From Planctomycetota bacterium (GTDB lineage: Bacteria > Planctomycetota > UBA1135 > GCA-002686595): a stretch of DNA of 40,648 nucleotides. A program made the position numbers and the translations under genes. The notes below the pieces were generated by a model. The model saw only the letters and a program-made list of their open reading frames with translations. It made no database searches and was not told where the DNA came from. The number at the start of each line of letters is the position of its first letter. Within the stretch, counting starts at the first letter, position 1. The stretch covers positions 1 through 40,648 of the forward strand of contig CANKOY010000034.1 of NCBI GenBank assembly GCA_947484275.1. Direction: 5' to 3'. This document shows positions 17,101-25,265 of the stretch, one piece after another.

Positions 17101-17399
17101 CATCCCTGGCGGCAGAGCGCGGCAACGACGCAGCGATCCTGATCGCGCGTCTGACCAGCGGCGAGCTTCAGGGCTACGGAAAGTCAAAGACCGACCAGCT
17201 GAGCGCGAATCTCATCGAATCCGGTCACTTGGACACCTCCGAGCGCGCCGGGTTGGAGTTCATTCAAAGTCGCGCGGCCGACAGCGCGCTCGAATTCCCG
17301 TTGCCCGCGGCCGGAAACCTGATCCAACAGTGGTGGCACGCGGCGGAGCGCTCCTGGTCCGAACGACGTAACCCCGCTAGGACCGGCGCCGAAGTTTGA
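14136..17399 (+). CDS. YhaN-like SbcC-type ATPase with membrane hairpin and extra C-terminal domain
   Basis: A 1,087-residue SMC/Rad50-like ATPase. Walker A is GSNESGKST (37-45); the Walker B region is PPLVLDEALATSDD (about 785), preceded by a signature-like LGDLSSGTRAQILLATR. Long Ala/Glu/Arg-rich coiled coils fill the middle, broken at about 376-415 by two hydrophobic helices (WVLGLAGLAAGVWG and AFWGLAVLSVAALVLEW), the membrane hairpin typical of Bacillus YhaN rather than SbcC. The last 230 or so residues lie beyond the ATPase head and contain LTSGELQGYGKSKTDQLSAN, resembling a helix-hairpin-helix-like DNA-binding unit; this extension is not recognised. It acts with the upstream nuclease, probably at the membrane, in DNA end processing. 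The start overlaps the previous stop. Confidence 0.82.
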   Translation: MSSQSLLLEDLRVHRAPGFPGGLEFKPAARGLVLVHGSNESGKSTLARALWALLWPDSAKDSMLDCDGVFRLGTRRLIARHRDGKTRWQESGGDSEAPNLPVAELAECYRLSIEDKGEGSKSLALQIARALAGGFDLAAARKPFEVAPRPGLSEFNELRAAREALDKVVKAERRDAEQEARLDSLRAARQAQLALIAELPMLEQLRLKIAAESTLADIEPRLKELAGCAHVRVGDLERLTRLEANQAKAKAELLERNLKLEALRAELAAASLPREGPGESSLGAARTNAIELERLFREHSSATVVATQARKKYERWGNAERADAPPLPTAEELEEFDRFTTAWNQAQAAEQLKPIERMLANGNTSDPVQSARRARPAAWVLGLAGLAAGVWGALEFHPAFWGLAVLSVAALVLEWTSRGAAAPTTDPTAAPREWLAAASAERELKREKLEQQRKEFESRWGLWPGISGIAALQMLRQRADEHGSLVEAEAALECAARAYDELSDRVTQTVQSLGVEPACTALGLRSQIEAAYESHRARQALESKLRAAEAELGRARAEQDHARSEVTELYSRARIADGDRPALERSVGQLPMHETLTAEHIKLTDRRQSAEKHLASWSGELPGSTDELSRRTEAARSAQDEADARREEIFSIEHARDARRGKDEMESARARVSEAEAALRDARERTLDAFAAASLLDDVESDMGSGTSTPVFSRAIELFSKFTAGRHRLSLEQRPGGVVEFRARDLISEEDVRLGDLSSGTRAQILLATRVAFAIEAAEKAGARPPLVLDEALATSDDGRFEAIAQSVLSLVGDGWQVVYLTSQRSDVARWTRLAGSAEQFLAIELNAAQRQARAVRSLDDLIVPMPRQVPAPGQRSAEEYGLELQVPPFDLEASVGSQHVFHLLRDDLELVHTLSLLNADRVGVAEAFAREGVRGSRRVDAPRLARLLQRIELLREFARLWSVGRGRALDREALRAAGVSDRFLAEVASLAAERGNDAAILIARLTSGELQGYGKSKTDQLSANLIESGHLDTSERAGLEFIQSRAADSALEFPLPAAGNLIQQWWHAAERSWSERRNPARTGAEV

Positions 17400-17446
17400 G
17401 CAGCGCGGATTCAAAGCCCCGCGCTGCACCTCGGATGCGCGGCCCC

Positions 17447-17452
17447 TACAAT
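17447..17452 (+). promoter_or_regulatory. TACAAT -10 candidate for hisS
   Basis: TACAAT lies 33 bases before the hisS ATG in the short gap after the ATPase gene. No matching -35 is evident. Confidence 0.35.
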
Positions 17453-17484
17453 CTCGGCCCCGGCGACAACGCTCGCGCCCAGCC

Positions 17485-18816
17485 ATGACACAGATCTCCA
17501 CCAAGCCGCCCAGCGGCATGCGCGATTTTCTCGCGAGCGATCTCGCGCGCAGGCGCCATGTGATCGGTGTGATCCAGTCCGTGTACGAGTCCTTCGGGTT
17601 CGTGCCCCTGGAGACGCCGACGATCGAGAACCTCTCGACGTTGCTTGGGAAGTACGGACCCGAGGGCGATCAGTTGCTTTATCGTTTGATGCACAGGCGC
17701 GAAAAGCTGGCGCGCGTGCTCGAGCAGGGTGCCTTGAAGGAGAGCGATCTTTCCGACGAGGGCCTGCGCTACGACTTGACGGTGCCGCTCGCGCGCGTCG
17801 TCGCGAACTACCGCGATTTGCCCGCGTTTTATCGGCGCTATCAGATCCAACCGGTGTGGCGCGCGGATCGGCCGGCGAAGGGGCGCTTTCGCGAGTTCTA
17901 TCAGTGCGACGTCGACGTGACCGGCACGACCGCCATGGTCGCCGATGCGGAGGTTTGCGCCGCGGTGGCCGGTGTGTTGCAAAAACTCGGCTTCGCGGAC
18001 TTCACGATCCACGTCAACCACAGGGAGCTGCTGCGCGCCCTGGTCAGCGACGCCGGCATTGCGCCTTCGGCCGAGGGCACGGCGCTTGTCGCGATCGACA
18101 AGCTCGACAAGATCGGCGCGGAGGGTGTGCTCAAGGAGCTGCAGGAGCGTGGAATTTCCGCAGCGTGCGGCGAGGCGCTCATGGGCTCGCTGGCGGCGGC
18201 GAAGGAGGTCGGGTTTCTGGAGGCGCGCGCCAAGGATGAGACGAAGTCGGGGGCTTCCGGCGCGCGGGCGCTGCTCGAGTTGTTCGCCCTGGCGCGGGAA
18301 ACTACGGCGGGAGCTGTGCTGCGCTTCTCGCCGGAACTCGCGCGCGGCCTTTCGTACTACACCGGGCCTATCTTCGAGATCACGGTGCCTGGTCTCGCCG
18401 GTTCGCTCGGCGGTGGCGGCCGCTACGACGGCCTGATCGGCATGTTCACTCGGGCGCAAATCCCCGCGGTGGGCTTCTCGTTGGGCCTCGAGCGCATTCT
18501 GCTCGTCATGGAAGAGCGCGAGATGTTTCCAGAGCTCGCCGTTGGACCGCAGATTCTCGTTTGCCGATTCCCCGACGTCAGCGCCGCCGAGGCGCTGCGC
18601 GCGGCGAGTCAGCTTCGCGCCCAGGGCTTGCGCGTCGAGCTGTACCCAGAAGCCGACAAGCTCGGAAAGCAACTCGCCTATGCGACCACGATCGGCGCGC
18701 AGTACGCGGCCGTGCTCGGCAGGGTCGAAGTCGATGGGGGAGCAATCGCGCTGAAGAACCTCGCCACCGGCGAGCAGCGCACCATCTCGATCGAGGATGT
18801 GCTGAAGTCTCTCTGA
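17485..18816 (+). CDS. hisS: Histidyl-tRNA synthetase
   Basis: A 443-residue class II aminoacyl-tRNA synthetase that charges tRNA-His in the cytoplasm. It begins with the family-typical PPSGMRDFL. Class II motif 2 reads QIQPVWRADRPAKGRFREFY. The histidine-specific loop ARGLSYYTGPIFEITV and motif 3 AVGFSLGLERIL are intact. The C-terminal anticodon-binding domain (about 345-443) includes LGKQLAYATTIGAQYAAVLG. Length and domain set are complete. It stands alone between the YhaN-like gene and convergent metH, with only 15 bases to the end of metH and no obvious terminator between them. Confidence 0.95.
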   Translation: MTQISTKPPSGMRDFLASDLARRRHVIGVIQSVYESFGFVPLETPTIENLSTLLGKYGPEGDQLLYRLMHRREKLARVLEQGALKESDLSDEGLRYDLTVPLARVVANYRDLPAFYRRYQIQPVWRADRPAKGRFREFYQCDVDVTGTTAMVADAEVCAAVAGVLQKLGFADFTIHVNHRELLRALVSDAGIAPSAEGTALVAIDKLDKIGAEGVLKELQERGISAACGEALMGSLAAAKEVGFLEARAKDETKSGASGARALLELFALARETTAGAVLRFSPELARGLSYYTGPIFEITVPGLAGSLGGGGRYDGLIGMFTRAQIPAVGFSLGLERILLVMEEREMFPELAVGPQILVCRFPDVSAAEALRAASQLRAQGLRVELYPEADKLGKQLAYATTIGAQYAAVLGRVEVDGGAIALKNLATGEQRTISIEDVLKSL

Positions 18817-18831
18817 GCGTCCGCCGCGACG

Positions 18832-21800
18832 TCAGATCGAGAAATACTTCGCCTTGGGGTGGTGGCACACCAGGGCGCTGGTGGACTGCTCGGGCTCCAG
18901 TTGGAATTCCTCCGAGAGCGTGATGCCGATTTTTTGCGCGCCGAGGAGATCCAGCAGGATCTCCTGGTCCTCCAGATTCGGGCACGCGGGATAGCCGAAC
19001 GAATAGCGCGAGCCGCGATAGCCCTGCTTGAACATCTCGCGCATGTCGCGCGCGTCGTCGTCCGAGATCCCGAGCTCGCCGCGAATCTGCTTGTGGATCA
19101 ACTCCGCAAGGCCCTCGGCGGTCTCCACCGACAGTCCGTGCAGATGCAAGTAGTCTTGGTAGCGATCCGCGCCGAACCACTCGCGCGCAACATCGCTCGA
19201 GCGCTGACCGACGGTGACCACCTGCAGCGCGACCACGTCGGGCTCGCCGTCCTGGCGGAAGAAATCCGTGATGCACAGGTCCTTCTTGCCGCGCTGGCGC
19301 GGGAACGTGAAGCGCGCCGCGGTCTTGCCCTCGTCCTTCGGATCGAGAAGCACCAACGTGTTGCCTTCAGGCACGCAGCGCCAATAACCGTAGGCGGCTT
19401 TCGGCGTCAGGATCTGCTCCTTCGCGCACTGGCGACCCAAGTCATGGAGGATCGGACGCACGTGGCCGTCGATGAACTTCTTGTAGTCGGCGACGCTCTT
19501 GTTCTTGCGGCGATAGCCCCATTGGAACTGGAACAGCGTGACTTCATTGATGTACGGCAGCACGCTCTGCAGGTTCACGGACTCCACCAGGCGCGGGCCG
19601 AGGAACGGCGCCAGCGGATAGCTGATCGCATCGCCGACGCGCGAGCGATCGAAGTCGGGCTCGGCCACCTCTGGCGCGGGCCGACCGATGCCCGCGGCGG
19701 AGGGCAATTCGCGCGCCACCGCAGCCGCTGTGGAGGCGAGCGCGCCCACAAGCGCCGGCTCGATCTCAAGCGGCTCGGCCACGGCGTCACTGGAGGATGC
19801 GAACTTGCGCCGCTGTGGGCGCGGCTCTTTCGACATGACCTTCTCCATGACGGCCAGACCTTCGAAGGCATCCTTGGCGTAGTAGAGCGAGCCGTTGTAG
19901 ACCTGTCGCAGATCGTCCTCGACGTATTTGCGCGTCAGCGCGGCGCCACCGAGGACCACCGCAGTCGAGACATTGCGCCGGTTCATCTCCTCCAGGTTCT
20001 CGCGCATGATCACGGTGCTCTTGACCAAGAGCCCGCTCATGCCGATCACATCGGGACGCTGCTCGTGGGCAACGTCGAGGATGTGCTGGATCGGCTGCTT
20101 GATTCCCAGATTGAAAACGGTGTAGCCGTTGTTCGTCAGGATGATGTCCACGAGGTTCTTGCCGATGTCATGAACATCGCCGCGAACGGTGGCCAGCACG
20201 AGTTTCCCACGCGAAGAGCCGTCGACGCGCTCCATCAGCGGTTCGAGATGGCGCACCGCGGCCTTCATCGTTTCAGCGGACTGCAGCACGAAGGGCAACT
20301 GCATTTCTCCGCGGCCGAACAGGTCGCCGACGGTTGCCATGCCGGCCAGCAGATCGACGTTGATGACTTCGAGCGGTTTCTTGTGGGCCAGGGCCAAGTC
20401 GAGGTCGGCTTCGAGGCCCTTGCGCTCGCCTTCGACGATGCGCCAGCGCAGGCGTTGCCAGAGGTCCTCGGGAACTTCGCGCGCCTTCTTGGCCGAAAGG
20501 CCCACACCGTCGAACAACTTCAGGTACGCCTGCAGCGGGTCGTAGCCTTCGCTGCGACGGTCGAAGATCAAATCCTCGGCGATGCGCCGTGCTTCGGGCT
20601 CGATGTGGTGCAGCGGCGTGATGCGGGCCGAGTGCAGGATCGCGGCAGTCAGACCTGCTTCCTGCGCATGGTGCAGGAATACGGAATTGAGCACGTGGCG
20701 CGCCGCGGGATTCAGTCCGAATGAGATGTTCGACAGGCCGAGCAGCAGCCCGACTCCAGGCAACTCGGCCTTGACCTTGCGCATGCCGTCGAGCGTTTCC
20801 AGCCCCAGGCGCCGGTCGTCGTCGTTGCCGGTGCAGATCGTGAACGTCAGCACGTCGAACAGCAGGTCTTCGGATCGCAGGCCGTAGTCGTGGACGCAGA
20901 TGTCGTGCAGACGACGCGCGATCGCAAGTTTTTCGTCCGCGGTCTTGGCCATGCCGCGCTCGTCGATCGTCAGGCAAATCACGGCCGCGCCGAATTCCTT
21001 CACCAGCGGCAGGACCTTCTCGCAGCGCTCCAATCCGTCCTCGAGGTTGATCGAATTGACGATGCAGCGTCCGCCGCACTGGCGCAGCGCCTCGGCGAGA
21101 ACCGGCGCTTCGGTCGAATCGATCATCAGCGGTGCGGCCACTTCGGTGCGATAGCGCCGCACCAGCTCATTCATGTCGCGCGCCTCGTCGCGGCCGACGT
21201 AGGCGCAGCACAGATCGAGCACGTGACTTCCGTCGCGCACCTGCTCGCGGCCCATCTCGACCATGGCGTCGATGTTTCCTGCCAAGAGATGCTCCTTGAA
21301 CGCCTTGGAGCCGTTGGCGTTTGAGCGCTCGCCGACGAACAGCACCGAGTTGTCCTGCACGAGCGGCACCGCTGAGTAGATGCTCGTCACCGACGGCGCG
21401 AGCGATGGCTGGCGCGCCTTGGGTTTGCGCGAGCCGATGCGTTTCGCCACTGCTGCGATGTGCTCGGGCGTAGTGCCGCAGCAGCCGCCGACCATTCCAA
21501 CGCCGTCCTCGTCCACGAAGCGATGCAGCCAGTCCGCCAGCTCATGTGGCGTCAGCGGATAGTGCGTGCGTCCGTCCACCAATTGCGGCAAGCCGGCGTT
21601 GGGAAACACCGCGATCGGACGGCGCGAGGATTGTCCCAAGAGGCGCACGTGCTCGCCCATTTCGCGCGGCCCCGTGGCGCAGTTGATGCCGAGCATGTCG
21701 ATCGGATAGGGATCGATCAGGGCGATCGCCGCGGCCATTTCCGTGCCGACGAGCATCGTGCCGGTGACCTCCATGGTCACGCTGACCAAAATCGACACAT

Positions 21801-22350
21801 CGGCCTTGGCCTCGTCGCGCGCCTGGAGCACGGCGTTGAGCGCGGCCTTGATCTGCAGCGGATCCTGACACGTCTCGATCAAGACGCCGTGCACACCGCC
21901 GGCGATCAGTCCGCGCGCCTGCACCAGGTACGACGCCTTCAGCGTGTCGTAGCTCGCGTGACCAAGCGTCGCGAGCTTCGTTCCGGGCCCCATGGAACCG
22001 AGTACCCAGCGCGCGCGATCGTGCGCGCTGAAGGCCTGCGCCGATTCGCGGGCCAACTGCGCGGCCTTCTGGTTCAACTCGAAGGCGCGCTCTGCGATTC
22101 CGAATTCCGCGAGGACCAAGGGGTTCGCACCGAAGGTATTGGTCTCCACTGCGTCGGCGCCAGCGCTGAAGTACGCGTCGTGGATCGAGCGCAACACATC
22201 CGGCCGCGTGGCGCAGATGATCTCCATGCAATTCTCGAGGCCGAGATAGTCGGTCGCGAGGTCCAGGTTGGCCGTGTGCAACTGCGTGCCCATGGCGCCG
22301 TCGAGGATCAGAACGCGCTGCTGGAGCGCTGAGCGGAAACTAGAACTCAT
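18832..22350 (-). CDS. metH: Cobalamin-dependent methionine synthase
   Basis: A 1,172-residue four-module enzyme that moves a methyl group from methyltetrahydrofolate to homocysteine via cobalamin. Homocysteine-binding domain (about 1-310): LILDGAMGTQL and the zinc cysteines in LGINCATGPREM and GGCCGTTPEH. Pterin domain (about 330-600): FVGERSNANGSKAFKEHLLA, LMIDSTEAPVL and NSINLEDG. Cobalamin domain: DVHDIGKNLVDIIL at about 722, with the axial His of DxHxxG. Activation domain: YINEVTLFQFQWGYR and SFGYPACPNLEDQ. All catalytic signatures are present and the length is close to the E. coli enzyme. The gene starts 10 bases after an ArsR-methyltransferase gene on the same strand, which probably controls it. 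Confidence 0.96.
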   Translation of the reverse strand: MSSSFRSALQQRVLILDGAMGTQLHTANLDLATDYLGLENCMEIICATRPDVLRSIHDAYFSAGADAVETNTFGANPLVLAEFGIAERAFELNQKAAQLARESAQAFSAHDRARWVLGSMGPGTKLATLGHASYDTLKASYLVQARGLIAGGVHGVLIETCQDPLQIKAALNAVLQARDEAKADVSILVSVTMEVTGTMLVGTEMAAAIALIDPYPIDMLGINCATGPREMGEHVRLLGQSSRRPIAVFPNAGLPQLVDGRTHYPLTPHELADWLHRFVDEDGVGMVGGCCGTTPEHIAAVAKRIGSRKPKARQPSLAPSVTSIYSAVPLVQDNSVLFVGERSNANGSKAFKEHLLAGNIDAMVEMGREQVRDGSHVLDLCCAYVGRDEARDMNELVRRYRTEVAAPLMIDSTEAPVLAEALRQCGGRCIVNSINLEDGLERCEKVLPLVKEFGAAVICLTIDERGMAKTADEKLAIARRLHDICVHDYGLRSEDLLFDVLTFTICTGNDDDRRLGLETLDGMRKVKAELPGVGLLLGLSNISFGLNPAARHVLNSVFLHHAQEAGLTAAILHSARITPLHHIEPEARRIAEDLIFDRRSEGYDPLQAYLKLFDGVGLSAKKAREVPEDLWQRLRWRIVEGERKGLEADLDLALAHKKPLEVINVDLLAGMATVGDLFGRGEMQLPFVLQSAETMKAAVRHLEPLMERVDGSSRGKLVLATVRGDVHDIGKNLVDIILTNNGYTVFNLGIKQPIQHILDVAHEQRPDVIGMSGLLVKSTVIMRENLEEMNRRNVSTAVVLGGAALTRKYVEDDLRQVYNGSLYYAKDAFEGLAVMEKVMSKEPRPQRRKFASSSDAVAEPLEIEPALVGALASTAAAVARELPSAAGIGRPAPEVAEPDFDRSRVGDAISYPLAPFLGPRLVESVNLQSVLPYINEVTLFQFQWGYRRKNKSVADYKKFIDGHVRPILHDLGRQCAKEQILTPKAAYGYWRCVPEGNTLVLLDPKDEGKTAARFTFPRQRGKKDLCITDFFRQDGEPDVVALQVVTVGQRSSDVAREWFGADRYQDYLHLHGLSVETAEGLAELIHKQIRGELGISDDDARDMREMFKQGYRGSRYSFGYPACPNLEDQEILLDLLGAQKIGITLSEEFQLEPEQSTSALVCHHPKAKYFSI

Positions 22351-22360
22351 GCTGCGTCCG

Positions 22361-23290
22361 CTACTTCTGCGCCGTCGCGGTCAGTGACATGAAATGCGGC
22401 GGCTGAGGATCGCGCGCGGAGCGTGACACCAGGACATTTCGAAACCCGGCGGCTTCCAGGAGTTGTGCGAGCGCAGGTTCCGTGAAGCCCAGGTGCGCGT
22501 GTTCCAACTTCTCGCGCACCCATTCTTCCTGGTGCGCGAGCAAATCGATCACCAGCAGTCGCCCGCCAGGCACCAGGATTCGCGCGGCCTCCTGCAGCGC
22601 CCGCAGCGGCTCCTTGGCGTGGTGTAGGGCCTGACTCATCACGACCACGTCGTGCGAGGCCTCGGGCAGCGGCAGCGACGCGATGTCGCCTTCAACGGTC
22701 GCGATGTTCTTGATGCCCTTCTGCTTCGCGCGCGCGTTCAATTGCGCCAACATCGCGGGCGAGAGGTCGACTGCCGTGACCGTGCTCGCCACTTCGGCGA
22801 GCATCAAGGTCAGCAGTCCGTCGCCCACTCCAAGGTCCGCGTAGCGCGCACGCGGCGCGAGCAGGATCAGCGAGCGCGCGAGGCCCTCCCACGTGCGCCC
22901 AGGAAGCAACTGCTCGCCGAAACTGGCCGCCACGCGATCGAAGTAGGCGCGCTGCTCGCCGCGGCGACGCTCGCGCAGGGTCTCCAGGCCAGCCAGATCT
23001 GCGGCAAACTCCGGGCTGTCCTCGTTCGCCGTCAGGACTTCGCGCCACAGTCCTGCCGCCGGGCTCGAACCCAGGTTGTAGAACGCCTTGCGGCCCTCCT
23101 TGCGATCGTTGACCAGTCCGACTTCCTTGAGCAGGTTGAGGTGGGTCGAGACCCGCGACTGGCCGAGATTCAGGACCTCCATCAGGTCCGAGCCGGTGAG
23201 CTCCTCCTGTGCCAACAGGTGCAGGATCCGCAGCCGCGTGTCGTCCGCGAGCGCCTTGAGCAGGCGCGAGGTGGTTAATAGACCGATCAT
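22361..23290 (-). CDS. ArsR-family regulator fused to a SAM methyltransferase
   Basis: A 309-residue fusion. Residues 1-95 are an ArsR/SmtB winged helix (LLKALADDTRLRILHLLAQE, then GQSRVSTHLNLLKEVGLVNDRKEGR). Residues about 130-300 are a class I methyltransferase (ADLGVGDGLLTLMLAE for the SAM site, then ATVEGDIASLPLPEASHDVV). No arsenic-type Cys pair is seen, so metal sensing is unlikely. Proteins of this design often lie beside methionine/SAM-cycle genes and are thought to sense SAM or SAH. Here it is upstream of and co-transcribed with metH, which supports that reading. The ATG at 23290 gives the family N-terminus; a TTG at 23326 would add 12 residues. Confidence 0.85.
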   Translation of the reverse strand: MIGLLTTSRLLKALADDTRLRILHLLAQEELTGSDLMEVLNLGQSRVSTHLNLLKEVGLVNDRKEGRKAFYNLGSSPAAGLWREVLTANEDSPEFAADLAGLETLRERRRGEQRAYFDRVAASFGEQLLPGRTWEGLARSLILLAPRARYADLGVGDGLLTLMLAEVASTVTAVDLSPAMLAQLNARAKQKGIKNIATVEGDIASLPLPEASHDVVVMSQALHHAKEPLRALQEAARILVPGGRLLVIDLLAHQEEWVREKLEHAHLGFTEPALAQLLEAAGFRNVLVSRSARDPQPPHFMSLTATAQK

Positions 23291-23436
23291 GGAATGCAGA
23301 TTGATTGATGGATCGTCTTTCGGCAAGGGCTCGGTTGACTCCTAGGGCTACTGGCACCCTTGGCTGGGGCGTCTCTGGCAGCGGCCCGCTGGGATTCCCC
23401 GCGGCGCGCGATCGACGGCTGGGCATTGGGCGCTAT

Positions 23437-23469
23437 GCCATAACCGATTTGGAGTAAATGACTTATGGC
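23437..23469. promoter_or_regulatory. Inverted repeat in the metH-operon / antiporter divergent region
   Basis: GCCATAA (23437-23443) and TTATGGC (23463-23469) form a perfect 7-bp inverted repeat, 19 bases apart, in an unusually AT-rich patch between divergent genes. It is a candidate operator, possibly for the ArsR-methyltransferase protein. A separate ATTGATTGATGG string lies nearer the ArsR start. Confidence 0.35.
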
Positions 23470-23544
23470 GCCTTGATCACGGAGCTTGCGCGGCGCTCAC
23501 CCGGGGCCGCTTTCCGGCGCACACTTCGGGGCCTGCCGCCTCGC

Positions 23545-23550
23545 TAGGAT
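23545..23550 (+). promoter_or_regulatory. TAGGAT -10 box, leaderless start for the antiporter
   Basis: TAGGAT ends eight bases before the antiporter ATG at 23559, so transcription should begin about two bases before the start codon. There is no Shine-Dalgarno site. Confidence 0.4.
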
Positions 23551-23558
23551 CCCAAGAC

Positions 23559-24971
23559 ATGCCCCGCCGCGCACTTTCGAGCCTGCTTGGATACTCGGGG
23601 CTGCTCATTGGGGCGGCCCTGGCCCTGTGGCTTATCCGCGAAGCGGGGATGAAGCTGACCGCGCCGGCGCCGTCCGCGGAAGGTGCGAGATTCGGCACGG
23701 CAGCCGCGGCCGAGGGGATCGCCGGCATTTTCCACGTGCTCCTGGCCCTGATCGCGATTCTCCTGGCGTCGCGGGCCCTCGGCGCCGTGTTCGCGCGCAT
23801 CGACCAGCCACCGGTGATCGGGGAAATGGTCGCGGGGATCCTGATCGGGCCCTCGCTGCTCGGCCGCGTGGCGCCGGAGTTTTCGCAGTTCCTCCTGCCG
23901 CCGGCGATCGCGCCGCAACTGGGGATCATCGCTCAGATCGGCGTCGTGCTCTTCATGTTCCTCGTGGGCCTCGAGCTCGACACGAGCGGAATCCGCAAGC
24001 GCACCCGCGCGGCCCTGGCGATTTCACAGGCGAGCATCGTCTTGCCTTTTGTTTCCGGCTGTTTGCTCGCGCTGTTCGTGTACCCGCGCTATTCCACCAG
24101 CGACGTCCCGTTCTTCGTCTTCGCCCTGTTCATGGGCATTTCGATGTCGGTCACGGCTTTTCCGGTGCTCGCGCGCATCCTGACCGATCGCAAGTTGAGC
24201 AAGACGCGCCTGGGATCCGTGGCGCTCACGTGCGCGGCGATCAACGACGTCAGCGCCTGGTGCCTTCTGGCGCTGGTGGTCAGCGTCGCTAAGTCCGAAC
24301 CCAGCGACGCGCTCTCGACCACGATCTACACGATTCTATTCGTGGCCGTGATGTTCTTTGTGGCCAGGCCGTTGATGCGGCGCTGGGTTTCCGCACGCAA
24401 AGATGACGAGCCGATCTCTCAGGCCACGCTCGGGCTGGTGTTCATCGGTTTCCTCTCAGCGGCCCTGATCACCGAAGCGATCGGGATCCACGCGCTGTTC
24501 GGAGCGTTCGTGTTCGGCGCCCTGATTCCCCACGAATCTTCCCTGGCCCGCGATTTGACCATGCGGTTGAACGACGCCGTGGTCGTGCTTTTTCTCCCGG
24601 CGTTTTTCGCCTTCACCGGGATGAGGATGGAGATCGGCCTGGTGAGCGGCACCGAGGCTTGGCTGGTTTGCGGCCTGATCATCGTCGTCGCCACCCTCGG
24701 AAAATTTGGCGGCAGCTATGTGGCCGCGCGCGCCGTGGGCATGCCTGCGCGCGACTCGGCCGCGATCGGAATCCTCATGAACACGCGCGGCCTGATGGAG
24801 TTGATCGTTCTCAACCTCGGGCTCGACCTGGGCGTGATCTCGCCGACCCTGTTCGCCATGTTGGTCCTCATGGCGTTGATCACGACCTTCGCAACTTCGC
24901 CGGTGCTCCAGTGGCTGTACCGCGGCCGAGACGTGCGCGAGTCCTTCGACCGGGCCGAGTCCGTGCCGTAG
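23559..24971 (+). CDS. CPA2-family cation:proton antiporter
   Basis: A 470-residue membrane protein with about 12-13 hydrophobic helices, of the monovalent cation:proton antiporter-2 (KefB/NhaS3-like) family. Recognisable pieces are the first helix SSLLGYSGLLIGAALALWLI, the family signature PPVIGEMVAGILIGPSLLGR, FLVGLELDTSGIR, the acidic transport-site region AAINDVSAWCLLAL, and GLMELIVLNLGLDLGVIS near the C-terminus. No TrkA-N/RCK domain is fused to the C-terminus. It exchanges Na+ or K+ for H+ across the inner membrane; which ion cannot be told. It is transcribed alone, divergent from the metH operon and convergent with the S9 peptidase. Confidence 0.9.
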   Translation: MPRRALSSLLGYSGLLIGAALALWLIREAGMKLTAPAPSAEGARFGTAAAAEGIAGIFHVLLALIAILLASRALGAVFARIDQPPVIGEMVAGILIGPSLLGRVAPEFSQFLLPPAIAPQLGIIAQIGVVLFMFLVGLELDTSGIRKRTRAALAISQASIVLPFVSGCLLALFVYPRYSTSDVPFFVFALFMGISMSVTAFPVLARILTDRKLSKTRLGSVALTCAAINDVSAWCLLALVVSVAKSEPSDALSTTIYTILFVAVMFFVARPLMRRWVSARKDDEPISQATLGLVFIGFLSAALITEAIGIHALFGAFVFGALIPHESSLARDLTMRLNDAVVVLFLPAFFAFTGMRMEIGLVSGTEAWLVCGLIIVVATLGKFGGSYVAARAVGMPARDSAAIGILMNTRGLMELIVLNLGLDLGVISPTLFAMLVLMALITTFATSPVLQWLYRGRDVRESFDRAESVP

Positions 24972-25001
24972 GAAGGCCCTTCCGCGCCGCAGGGGAGATG
25001 G

Positions 25002-25020
25002 GGCCCTGTCTCGGGCCTTT
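25002..25020 (+). terminator. Weak terminator after the antiporter gene
   Basis: GGCCC, loop TGTCTC, then GGGCC followed by TTT, 30 bases after the antiporter stop. The short stem and only three Ts make this a weak candidate. The rest of the 294-base gap to the S9 gene shows no gene. Confidence 0.35.
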
Positions 25021-25216
25021 GCGTGAAGTTTCGATCGAGTGTCGCGATCTCGACTCGCACAGACCATTGCTCCGGGCTCGAGTTCAGCGCGGCCAGCTCG
25101 CGGCATTGGAACTCTCGCTCCCGCGTTCGTGAACGGATGCCTCGCGCCGGGACGGAGGCTCAAACCGTGCCACACGTCGCGTCGAGAAACGGCGAGCCGC
25201 TGCGTTCAGCTGCGAC

Positions 25217-25256
25217 TCGCCGCGCCCAGGTTCAAATCGCCGCGCCCAGGTTCAAA
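25217..25256. repeat. Two perfect tandem copies of a 20-bp unit
   Basis: TCGCCGCGCCCAGGTTCAAA occurs twice head to tail (25217-25236 and 25237-25256), just past the end of the S9 peptidase gene. It is probably a simple replication-slippage duplication. Confidence 0.85.
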
Positions 25257-25265
25257 CCGCTGCGC

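Noticed and set aside
18859..20724. A 621-residue plus-strand open frame opposite metH
   Set aside because: The minus strand encodes an intact methionine synthase with all motifs; the plus frame is a His/Arg/Gln-rich shadow.
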